A DNA stretch of 21,978 nucleotides from NCBI GenBank assembly GCA_030643245.1, contig DAOWME010000018.1, positions 1 to 21,978 on the forward strand, given 5' to 3'. The number at the start of each line of letters is the position of its first letter. The stretch's first letter is position 1. This document shows positions 7,454 through 14,259 of the stretch, in pieces. The translations under genes and the position numbers were made by a program. This stretch comes from Deltaproteobacteria bacterium (lineage in GTDB: Bacteria > Desulfobacterota > UBA8473). The notes under the pieces are model-generated. The model was not told the DNA's origin. It saw only the letters and a list, made by a program, of their open reading frames with translations, and ran no database searches.

Positions 7454-9082
7454 ATGAGCAGATTTGTAAAAATAGCGGCTTTGGGACTGATTACCATGTT
7501 ATGCTTTTGTTCAAAGATCAGTTTCGCCTTAGATACGGAAATTCACGGACGTATCCAGTCAACTTATGTCCTCAGGGATGTAGACGGATTTCAGTCCGGC
7601 GTTCTAGATGAAGCCCATGGAGTCCAGTGGAGAAATGAACTCAAGTTTGATGTTATAGTAAAGCCGGAAGACTTCCAGGTTTTTAATTTGAAGCTGGAAA
7701 AGGTTTTTTTATCATATAGAGGGGCATATGACGCCATATTTGAAATCAGGGATAGATATGACGTTATCAGGGAAAAAAGTCCTGCTGACTTTGAGCTTGG
7801 CAAAGATGACATCGAGTATGAAAACGATCTCCGTGAGGGGTTTGTCGACCTTACCGCCCAGACAGATAGACAGTCTTTTGTCTTGCGTCTTGGAAGACAA
7901 CTGGTGCAGTGGGGAGAGGCTGACGGTTTTAATGTGTTGAATATTATCAACCCCCAGGACAACAGCACTCTGATGTTTTTTGAAAATGTAGAAGATCTGG
8001 CAACACCTCTCTGGATGGCGCGAATGAATTACGTCATAACCAACATAGGTCCCTTTCGCAGCGTAGGACTCGAGCTTGTCGGTATCCCCGATATTAGGCC
8101 TCACCTGTTTGCCCCCTTGGACGACGAAATGGCTTCCCCCTACGCCTTTGGTTTTAAATATCTGAAAGGTAAGGATCTTCTCTTTTTTCATGAATTGAGC
8201 GAGCAGTACGGATTCACCGCCATGGGTTATGATCTCGGGTCTATCAATGATTTGGAGGAACTGCTTACCCTCTTTAGCCATCCGGACCCAATTACAAAAT
8301 GGAAGGAAGATGTCCCAGGGAACTCGGTCAGAAACCTGGAATATGGCGGTAAGTTGCAGTTTTATCTTGGTAATTTTACGCTGGGCTTACATTACTTTCA
8401 CGGGTTTCAGGATGACCCTGCCATGGATTTTTCCGAATTACTTTCAAAACAGACCTTAACGTTCAGGCATCCTGAACAGGATATTTACGGTATCTCTTTT
8501 AATTGTTATGTCCCCAGTATCAATGCGGTTATTCGGGGGGAGAGCTGTCTGACAAACAAGATGGCCATGGTAGATCTTGAGGGCGTGAACGGTAATATTG
8601 GGGAACTGCTGTCAGGCTGGGGCCTTGTACCTCCAGACTCCATACCAGGGGGTAAAACAGGTTATGTGAAAAAGGAGGTTTACCAGAGCCTGTTAGCCGT
8701 GGATAAAAGCTTGTGGAGCCGGTGGCTGAACCCTGCTCAGATGATAAACATATCATTGCAGGGATACTGGAAGCACATTGATGACTGGGATTATGACTCT
8801 GTCTACAGGCCGTTTGACGAAGAAGACCAATTCAGACTTACGGGTTATGTTTATACTGACTACTGGCACGGCAGGATCCATCCTGAACTCTTTGTCATGT
8901 ATGACCCAGAGGGCACCTTTATGACCATGGCATCAGTAAAGTATACCAAGGATGGCAAGTTGTTTTATAAACTTACACAAATGTCCTTCTGGGGTGATGA
9001 TGATGCCATCAGCTCTTTTACGCAGCCGGTTGATTTGACAGCCACAAGCGAGATTTCTTTCAGGATAGGATATAACTGGTAG
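7454..9082 (+). CDS. DUF1302 family outer-membrane beta-barrel protein
   Basis: The 542-residue protein has a Sec signal peptide (hydrophobic residues about 7-22, probable cleavage after ISFA). The body is long and made of alternating polar/hydrophobic strands. It contains the typical N-terminal block LRLGRQLVQWGEADGF and ends F-R-I-G-Y-N-W. A terminal aromatic residue after alternating hydrophobics is the usual Bam-recognised barrel signature. It matches the DUF1302 (PF06980) type, which regularly partners DUF1329. ATG 7454 is preferred over the in-frame GTG 7451 because GGAGG (7441-7445) lies 8 nt before the ATG. As the outer-membrane end of the RND/DUF1329 set it may receive or release a hydrophobic substrate; this is inference. 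An intron-like sequence starts within a few bases of its stop codon. Confidence 0.87.
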   Translation: MSRFVKIAALGLITMLCFCSKISFALDTEIHGRIQSTYVLRDVDGFQSGVLDEAHGVQWRNELKFDVIVKPEDFQVFNLKLEKVFLSYRGAYDAIFEIRDRYDVIREKSPADFELGKDDIEYENDLREGFVDLTAQTDRQSFVLRLGRQLVQWGEADGFNVLNIINPQDNSTLMFFENVEDLATPLWMARMNYVITNIGPFRSVGLELVGIPDIRPHLFAPLDDEMASPYAFGFKYLKGKDLLFFHELSEQYGFTAMGYDLGSINDLEELLTLFSHPDPITKWKEDVPGNSVRNLEYGGKLQFYLGNFTLGLHYFHGFQDDPAMDFSELLSKQTLTFRHPEQDIYGISFNCYVPSINAVIRGESCLTNKMAMVDLEGVNGNIGELLSGWGLVPPDSIPGGKTGYVKKEVYQSLLAVDKSLWSRWLNPAQMINISLQGYWKHIDDWDYDSVYRPFDEEDQFRLTGYVYTDYWHGRIHPELFVMYDPEGTFMTMASVKYTKDGKLFYKLTQMSFWGDDDAISSFTQPVDLTATSEISFRIGYNW

Positions 9083-9084
9083 CA

Positions 9085-9859
9085 TACCGGGCCAGAGTCC
9101 CGTCCTGGGAATTGTCTGTTCACCCAGGTAGTTACATATCCGACTCGCATGAGGGTGATCGATTGCGGGCAAGCTCGGAAGTAAAAGTACCTAGATCCTA
9201 ACGAAAGTATAGGAGGCCACTCCAGTGGGGGGAGCAACTTTACAGGCCGTAGCATTAAGCGAATGGTGCAGCCTCGTAAGATATGATCAGACAGACATAA
9301 CTGGGAGAGTCCGATTGAGGGACAAACCTTGCATCGTGGGGATACACGCCGATCCTCTATATTTAGGGAGAAGGCCAAAGTTGCCAGGGAAGTAAGGGGC
9401 GTAAGCACCTGGCAGGGACCTGGGGTAAAGGCCATCGCCAGGCGGTGACAGATAACGGAGGAAAGACTTGAGATCTCAGCGTCTCCGCAGGACTCCGCCT
9501 GCGGTAAGCTTGTATCAAGTTGGGTGAAACCGGCAAGAAGCAGATGACGGGTGTAAGGAAGTCGGAGTGGCCTGGAAGTGATGACGGGCAGGACAACAAA
9601 TGGGGAAGTTATTTCGGCCTCGCCCCTTAGTTGTTCGACTGGGATTATACCAGTTCGGTTAATTGCTGTAATTCAACGACAACGGTTACTGATAAACACA
9701 TGAGGAAGGTCGTTGGAGAGCCGTACCGGGGAAAACCCGACGTCCGGTTCGACGAGGGGACTAAGGGAAGGAAGATATGGAAGTCGGATTGAGGCCTGCC
9801 GGGAAATCGCTGGAGTAGCCACCGACGCATACAGCCACTGCACCTAGGTTCTACTCTAC
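9085..9859 (+). mobile_element. Group II intron, ORF-less or ORF-deleted
   Basis: About 770 bp of highly structured, non-coding sequence follows the DUF1302 stop. The decisive part is a canonical domain V at 9718-9750. Upstream there are many short G-rich stems and GAAA/GTAA-type loops, for example CTAACGAAAGTATAGG, as in group II domain I. The 3' part ends CTACTCTAC (9851-9859), a common group II intron 3' end. No reverse transcriptase is encoded; only a 28-codon stub, beginning MTGVRKS near 9544 and stopping at TAG near 9630, resembles the start of some intron ORFs. Domain VI is not clear, because about 100 nt separate domain V from the 3' end. The 5' GUGYG is absent or degenerate (GCATACCGGGCC), so the 5' border is approximate. 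Confidence 0.7.
9718..9750 (+). ncRNA. Group II intron domain V
   Basis: 33 nt fold as a lower helix GAGCCGUAC / GUCCGGUUC (one U-C mismatch), a 2-nt AC bulge on the 3' side, an upper helix CGGG / CCCG, and a GAAAA loop. The AGC catalytic triad lies at 9719-9721. Size, bulge position and GNRA-type loop are those of the group II catalytic domain. Confidence 0.85.
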
Positions 9860-9889
9860 TAATTATTCACTATTAATGCCAGCTTTATC

Positions 9890-10023
9890 GCCTAACCAAT
9901 CACTCAACCTGACCGCCAACAGCGTGGCGATTTTTCATAATACTTTATTTTCATCTTCATACCCAATGGTTTATGAAAGTTTGTGCCTTACAATGTTGGC
10001 GGCAGCTTAGCTCTACGTTCACC
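9890..10023 (+). other. attC-like integron recombination site (134 nt)
   Basis: GCCTAAC (9890-9896) fits the R'' consensus RYYYAAC. CTCAACCTGACCGCCAACA (9903-9921) faces TGTTGGCGGCAGCTTAGCTC (9994-10013). These arms pair over CCGCCAACA and then AACCTG/CAGCTT with one mismatch and one unpaired A, the asymmetric bulge typical of attC. ACGTT follows at 10015-10019. Inner sequences TTTTCATAA and TTATGAAAG (about 9931-9979) also pair, giving a long imperfect hairpin like large attC sites. The 3' core reads GTTCACC instead of GTTRRRY; in an array end or secondary-site insertion those bases come from flanking DNA. No integrase or second attC is in the window. Confidence 0.6.
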
Positions 10024-10136
10024 AACAGCGCGTTGACAGATAGGGGAAACCTGGGGGCATCCTATCTCGATCCTATCAAATAAATGAACGACAATAAATA
10101 ACTTCCCCGTCTGGGTGAGCTGACAGGAAACACCAC
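10024..10136. other. Spacer downstream of yjbQ-like gene
   Basis: It is non-coding. GATAGG / CCTATC (about 10039-10066) can pair across a G-rich loop, but there is no T tract on either strand, so no terminator is called. Confidence 0.35.
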
Positions 10137-10556
10137 TTATTCCCCTATTATCTTGACTAACACCCTCTTTCTACGCCTGCCGTCGAACTCTCCGTAAAAG
10201 ATCTGTTCCCACGTACCAAAATCGAGGCTCCCCTCTGTAATGGCCACGACCACCTCCCGTCCCATAACTTGACGCTTCATGTGGGCATCCGCATTGTCCT
10301 CACCCACGTTATGCCTATACTGAGAGACGGGTTCATGAGGAGCGAGCCTCTCTAGCCATTTATCATAGTCATGGTGGAGCCCTGATTCGTCGTCATTGAT
10401 AAAGACAGAGGCCGTTATGTGCATGGCATTTACTAAGAGAAGCCCCTCTCTGACCTCACTCTCCTTCAGACACTCTTCAATCTGTGGGGTGATATTGATA
10501 AAGGCACGTCTGGTGGGTACTTTAAACCATAATTCCTTCCTGTAACTCTTCATCAT
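10137..10556 (-). CDS. YjbQ/UPF0047 family protein
   Basis: The 139-residue protein is full length for the YjbQ (UPF0047) family. It shows family blocks GLLLVNAMHITASVFIND, LHHDYDKWLERLAP, and RHN-x-GEDNADAHMKR followed by the V-M-G-R-E segment, and near the end GTWEQIFYGEFDG. Members form compact trimers with conserved His/Asp/Glu residues; some have weak thiamine-phosphate synthase activity in vitro, but the cellular role is unsettled. Two adjacent ATG codons are possible starts. AAAGGA (complement of 10563-10568) lies 6 nt from the first and 9 nt from the second. It starts 22 nt after the ATPase gene stop, so the two are almost certainly co-transcribed. Confidence 0.9.
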   Translation of the reverse strand: MMKSYRKELWFKVPTRRAFINITPQIEECLKESEVREGLLLVNAMHITASVFINDDESGLHHDYDKWLERLAPHEPVSQYRHNVGEDNADAHMKRQVMGREVVVAITEGSLDFGTWEQIFYGEFDGRRRKRVLVKIIGE

Positions 10557-10578
10557 GCACCATCCTTTCGGAGGTTAC

Positions 10579-12303
10579 TCACTTTACCCTCAACGTTCTA
10601 ATCCTGTTTATGGCCGCTGCCACCTCAAATATCCTGGGAAGCGCATAATTCCCCATCTTGCGCGGGGAAAGGGTGTCGAGTCCCGCAGCTTCCAGGTCTG
10701 TCATCACCCTGTCCAGACCAACTTTGAGGGTTTCGCCCTCACCTAAATATCTTTGGGAGTAGTAGTGGATAATATCCCCTATGGCTCTGGTCTGGCTGGT
10801 ATCGAGAAGCTGTTCAACATAGTATAGGTCGATGGACGTTCTGCCGTACAGAATATTCTTAAGGCCTTTTGCGTCTATCTTCACGTCTCTCTTGCCCCTT
10901 TGCGGGTTGAAACTCCCGGACAACGGTACCCTATGGGAAACCTTTCCAAAACCGGCCCCTCCTTCCTTCTTCCTTCCACTCTTAAACCTTTGTACAATCT
11001 CCTCGGTTCTGGCCGTAACATCCCCCGGTCTGTACTCATCGAGCATCAATACCGTATCTGCCACATCAAAATAGTCGCCCGATCCACCCATGACCAGGAT
11101 GGTGGAAACCCCCAGTTCCGTGTAGAGTTGCCTAACCTTGTCAATGAAAGGGGTGATCGGTTCCTTATCCTTAGAGACCAATTCCTGCATACGGAGGTCT
11201 CTTATCATAAAATTGGTAGCGGATGTGTCTTCATCCATCAAGAGAACCGATGCCCCCACCTCCAGGGCCTCCATAATGTTGGCTGTCTGAGACGTACTTC
11301 CGCTGGCATTGTCGGTAGAAAACCCGGTCGTATCTTTGCCAAAGGGCAGGTTCCGTATGAAAGGGCTTATGTCCACCTTTTCAATCCGTCTTCCGTCCTC
11401 GGCCCTTATCTTCACGGCCCCTGGATGCGTTACGGCATATTCCCTTCCGTCTTCGGGAAGATGACAATATATTGCCCTTTCTATGGCATTCAAGAGGGTG
11501 GATTTCCCGTGAAATCCACCCCCCACTATCAATGTAACCCCTTTCGGGATACCCATCCCCCTTATTCTTCCTCTGTTAGGGGTGATGAATTCAACCTCAA
11601 GAGAGGATGGCGTTTCGAACGGAACGATATGCCCCGAAGGGTCGGGGGAGCGTGAGAGTGGCTGGTCGTCTATCCCGCTTCTGCGGGGAAGAATGGAGCC
11701 TTTGGCTATGAATGAAACCAGGCCATGATTGTCCAACTGCCCCCTGATGAACTCCTGGTCTTCAACAACCTCGATGTGATTTGTCAGATGTTTTAAATTC
11801 AGTCTCTGGAATTCCAGAGACCTTTTTACCAACCCCGGGACTTCACTGAAAAACATCTCAGAAGCCTCCCTCGATAGAATCGTCCTTCCCGAAGCAGGCA
11901 ACCCCATCACAAACCTGGCCTCCACTGAATCCTCGCCAATCAAGACAGACGTCCTTTCGAGCACCTCCTGCCCGGGCCTATCAATATCTATGATTCCACT
12001 GTTTCCTATCCCTCTGTTCCCTTTGACGCAATCCCTTATGGCTTTCTTGAATTGCCTTGTAAGGTAATCACCCAAGGCAATCCTTCTTGTTTTGGTACTG
12101 ATTAGTGAACCTGGAAACTTCGCCGTTACTTGTGGCACCCTCACCCGCACCCTGGAAGGAGAGGCAAACGGGTCACCCTGGACATGGTCTATACAGAGAA
12201 CGAATTGCGTGAAGTCGTATTCCCCCTTGATGTCCTTATAAGCTTTATATCCTTTTCGGTCTATCCGGTTCAGTGTCTTACGGAGGTCTTCCCTTGATCT
12301 CAT
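10579..12303 (-). CDS. Predicted ABC-class ATPase (COG3044 / PF09818 type)
   Basis: The 574-residue soluble protein has an unusual single ABC-type ATPase core. Walker A is GGGFHGKST (261-269), a signature-like ASGSTSQ spans 333-339, and Walker B is VLLMDEDTSATNF (353-365). A later block, ILVMGGSGDYFDVADTVLML, contains the switch region. The N-terminal third (KGYKAYKDIKGEYDF onward) is the family-specific domain. Length and motif order match the PF09818 'predicted ATPase of the ABC class' group, which lacks membrane segments and is not a transporter subunit. Its function is unknown; nucleic-acid-linked roles have been suggested for ATPases of this class. A GGAG lies just upstream of the ATG. 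It is 55 nt after the MFS stop and 22 nt before the YjbQ-type gene, on the same strand. Confidence 0.87.
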   Translation of the reverse strand: MRSREDLRKTLNRIDRKGYKAYKDIKGEYDFTQFVLCIDHVQGDPFASPSRVRVRVPQVTAKFPGSLISTKTRRIALGDYLTRQFKKAIRDCVKGNRGIGNSGIIDIDRPGQEVLERTSVLIGEDSVEARFVMGLPASGRTILSREASEMFFSEVPGLVKRSLEFQRLNLKHLTNHIEVVEDQEFIRGQLDNHGLVSFIAKGSILPRRSGIDDQPLSRSPDPSGHIVPFETPSSLEVEFITPNRGRIRGMGIPKGVTLIVGGGFHGKSTLLNAIERAIYCHLPEDGREYAVTHPGAVKIRAEDGRRIEKVDISPFIRNLPFGKDTTGFSTDNASGSTSQTANIMEALEVGASVLLMDEDTSATNFMIRDLRMQELVSKDKEPITPFIDKVRQLYTELGVSTILVMGGSGDYFDVADTVLMLDEYRPGDVTARTEEIVQRFKSGRKKEGGAGFGKVSHRVPLSGSFNPQRGKRDVKIDAKGLKNILYGRTSIDLYYVEQLLDTSQTRAIGDIIHYYSQRYLGEGETLKVGLDRVMTDLEAAGLDTLSPRKMGNYALPRIFEVAAAINRIRTLRVK

Positions 12304-12358
12304 CTCTTGTTCTCCAAAAAGCGATTACTGGATGGTTTCCTTCAATGGTATCTTTCAT

Positions 12359-13519
12359 TTATCGGTTACATGATGCCGGCGCCAAAAACCAAACAAAAAG
12401 ACCGACGGCCATGAATCCTATGCACCCCCCAAAGATGAAGATGGAATCCAAACCGAGGGAATCCATGAGCAACCCTCCCATGAGCGGACCACTGGTAAGG
12501 CCGATACTCATGGCCATATCGAAGATCCCCATAACAGACCCCATGCCCATGTCACGGCCTTCTTCGACGGCCAAGGCGCTCGTGGCCGGCAAAGAGATTG
12601 CCCCTGCGAAACCCATTGCTATGTTTAGAGCCAATAGTTGGTTAAAATCTAATGTAAATGGTATTAATAATATAGTGAAGGAAGCCATACACCCCCCGAA
12701 GACGATCAGCTTCAATCTACTCATCTTGTCTGCCAGTTTACCGAAAGGAGCCTGGAGAACCGAGGTCAACAGGATATTGGCAGAGATCAGAAGCCCTATC
12801 TGTCCCCCATTGAGCTGAAGGCGCTGGGAGGCAAAAATGGGGAGAAAAGTGGCGACCATGCCCCTTCCCATGGCATTTACCAGCCTGAATACTGTTATCC
12901 CCCTGATCACATTTCTCCCGAGCATCACCTTGTAAGACGCCCTCGGATGCCCCCACCCTTTCTTATATAGGTGGAGTTCCGGGAGAAAAAGCAATATCAT
13001 CAGAAAGGCAGTCAGGCTCAACCCCCCCATAGCATAGAATGCCATATCCATGCCGAAATGGTCATTGATGGTTCCACCCATGAAAGGCCCGATACCGAAC
13101 CCCGCAAAGAGAGCAACGTTGAAGCTACCCATAAAAGTGCCCTCCTTTTTGACCGGCGATATTTCTCCGATATATGCCATGGCTATGGGGAGTATCATGG
13201 CCGCAAAAAAGCCCTGCATGAAACGAACGATGAATAGCTGAGATGCCTTATCTGCATGGATATACCCCAGTGAAACCACTGAATAACCTAACAGCCCTAT
13301 GCACAGAAATATCTTTCTGCCTTTCTTGTCGGACAACCTCCCGATGACAGGCATGAATATGGATCGAGAGAGTGAAAATCCGGAGAAGATTATGCCCAGC
13401 CAGATACCGGACGCCCCAAGGGTCTGGGCGTAAAGGGGCAAAAAGGGAATGACAATTCCGACGCCGACCATGGCCGAAAATATCGCCACAAACAGTACGA
13501 CAAATACCCTTTTTGCCAA
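12359..13519 (-). CDS. MFS transporter, 12-TM drug/metabolite type
   Basis: The 386-residue membrane protein has about 12 hydrophobic segments. The loop between TM2 and TM3 carries MFS motif A, G-R-L-S-D-K-K-G-R-K (about residues 61-70). TM5 has GIGPFMGGTINDHFG, which fits the motif C region of DHA1-type efflux proteins. The second half repeats a degenerate motif A as GKLADKMSR. The start is TTG at 13519. Support is GGGGAGG (complement of 13528-13534) 8 nt upstream, and there is no ATG before the first TM. Efflux of a small molecule is likely; the substrate is unknown. It is first in a probable three-gene operon with the ABC-class ATPase and the YjbQ-type gene. Confidence 0.88.
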   Translation of the reverse strand: MAKRVFVVLFVAIFSAMVGVGIVIPFLPLYAQTLGASGIWLGIIFSGFSLSRSIFMPVIGRLSDKKGRKIFLCIGLLGYSVVSLGYIHADKASQLFIVRFMQGFFAAMILPIAMAYIGEISPVKKEGTFMGSFNVALFAGFGIGPFMGGTINDHFGMDMAFYAMGGLSLTAFLMILLFLPELHLYKKGWGHPRASYKVMLGRNVIRGITVFRLVNAMGRGMVATFLPIFASQRLQLNGGQIGLLISANILLTSVLQAPFGKLADKMSRLKLIVFGGCMASFTILLIPFTLDFNQLLALNIAMGFAGAISLPATSALAVEEGRDMGMGSVMGIFDMAMSIGLTSGPLMGGLLMDSLGLDSIFIFGGCIGFMAVGLFVWFLAPASCNR

Positions 13520-13527
13520 TCGGGTGG

Positions 13528-13554
13528 CCTCCCCACGACCTATTTTCGGTCGTG
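13528..13554 (-). promoter_or_regulatory. Ribosome site and adjoining hairpin of the MFS gene
   Basis: On the minus strand a 7-bp stem, CACGACC / GGTCGTG (13548-13554 with 13534-13540, loop GAAAATA), abuts and slightly overlaps the GGGGAGG ribosome site. Such a stem could limit or position ribosome entry at the TTG start. Regulation is inference. Confidence 0.4.
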
Positions 13555-13578
13555 TCCTTTAGCTTCCAGCCACAAATA

Positions 13579-13719
13579 GTGTCCGTCCGGAAATGAGATA
13601 TTTTTTACAAGGTCAAGGAAGACGAAGATTTTAATCCTCAAAATACCTAATGTATTCCTGCGGTTAAAATCTGGGTCTGACGCAGAGATTGCGGGAAATA
13701 GCCATTTATGGATGGGCAC
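13579..13719. mobile_element. MITE-like element with family-1-type ends but different interior (141 bp)
   Basis: Its left end is GTGTCCGTCCGGAAATG and its right end CATTTATGGATGGGCAC, the same terminal pattern as family 1. Flanking 6-mers CAAATA (13573-13578) and TAAATA (13720-13725) match at 5 of 6 positions. The interior is unrelated to family 1; it contains its own inverted pair AGATTTTAATCC (13629-13640) / GGTTAAAATCT (13662-13672). It lies just upstream of the MFS operon. It probably uses the same transposase as family 1, supplied from elsewhere. Confidence 0.65.
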
Positions 13720-13851
13720 TAAATAGGCCTTTGAAAATACGAACATTAATTCCCTATTCACGGTGCAAACCTACCATAGAGGGAGAATCCCTGTCAAGGT
13801 GAACAATGACGGGTCCGCAATTCCTATTACGCGCCCACTTTTTCAGAAGCG

Positions 13852-13873
13852 CATTTCTGGATGGTAACGAATT
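13852..13873. repeat. Isolated family-1-type terminus
   Basis: GCATTTCTGGATGGTAAC resembles the family-1 right end CCATTTCTGGATGGAAAC with 3 differences. No matching left end or palindromic core lies within the preceding 130 bp, so it is a relic or a chance partial match. Confidence 0.35.
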
Positions 13874-13900
13874 AGAATTGCTGGGTTGTTGATTATTCGT

Positions 13901-13929
13901 TTGACACTTATTTTAGTCTAACATATACT
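13901..13929 (+). promoter_or_regulatory. Near-consensus sigma70 promoter
   Basis: TTGACA (13901-13906) and TATACT (13924-13929) are separated by exactly 17 nt. It is the strongest promoter-like sequence in the window. Transcription would start near 13936, leaving a leader of about 320 nt before the start at 14260. It may drive that gene, a small RNA in the leader, or both. Confidence 0.6.
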
Positions 13930-14075
13930 GATTGCTATTTTACGACACATTACATTGATGCGTCGTGCGTCCCATTGCGGCGTCTTGACAACAGCGCCCT
14001 GTGAACGATTACGATCTTGTGCAGGCAAGAAGAAACGACCGGGCAGTAGCAATAGAAGAAGACTTATAGACTTCC

Positions 14076-14183
14076 ATGTATTAAATTTCACTGCGTTATC
14101 GGTCGGAAGCCTCGACGACGTACTAAAAATGTACGACTTACTCGGATTCCTCCCTCTGGCCTTGTAAAATTTAATATCTGAAA
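14076..14183. repeat. Palindromic intergenic element in the leader of the CoA-binding gene
   Basis: ATTAAATTT near the left edge and AAATTTAAT near the right edge are inverted. A central GTAC-TAAAAAT-GTAC hairpin (about 14118-14136) and partly inverted arms (GGTCGGAAGCC, CTCGGATTCC) fill the interior. Probably another small repeat family; only one copy is visible here. Confidence 0.45.
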
Positions 14184-14259
14184 ACCTATAGATGGACAGA
14201 TTTACCATAAATGGAAAGGGCTTTTTTTCGCTGAGGAAACCAAAGATCATGGAGGGGTA

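Noticed and set aside
7712..8281. 189-residue frame opposite the DUF1302 gene
   Set aside because: It lacks family features and ribosome site, and the plus-strand frame has signal peptide and barrel features.
9118..9124. GTTCACC heptamer matching the attC 3' core, as the other cassette boundary
   Set aside because: A 7-bp match within about 900 bp is plausible by chance, and it falls inside the intron-like sequence. It is kept only as a note in the attC finding.
8965..9435. Minus-strand frames of 156 residues and several others across the group II intron
   Set aside because: They cross structured intron RNA sequence and show no reverse transcriptase or other domain.
9085..10023. A group IIC-attC intron inserted into the attC site
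   Set aside because: Such introns split the attC and lie opposite to cassette orientation. Here the attC arms are intact and the intron ends about 30 bp before them on the same strand, so only adjacency is claimed.
10900..11655. 251-residue frame opposite the ABC-class ATPase gene
   Set aside because: The other strand encodes a full-length protein with Walker A and B motifs; this frame is its antisense shadow with no domain of its own.
12273..12818. 181-residue frame opposite the MFS gene
   Set aside because: It is rich in Pro, Met and Ser from the antisense of membrane codons and lies over a clear MFS transporter.
13955..14167. 70-residue frame downstream of the strong promoter
   Set aside because: It starts at TTG/ATG without a ribosome site, and its second half lies in a palindromic repeat. 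A non-coding leader is more likely.
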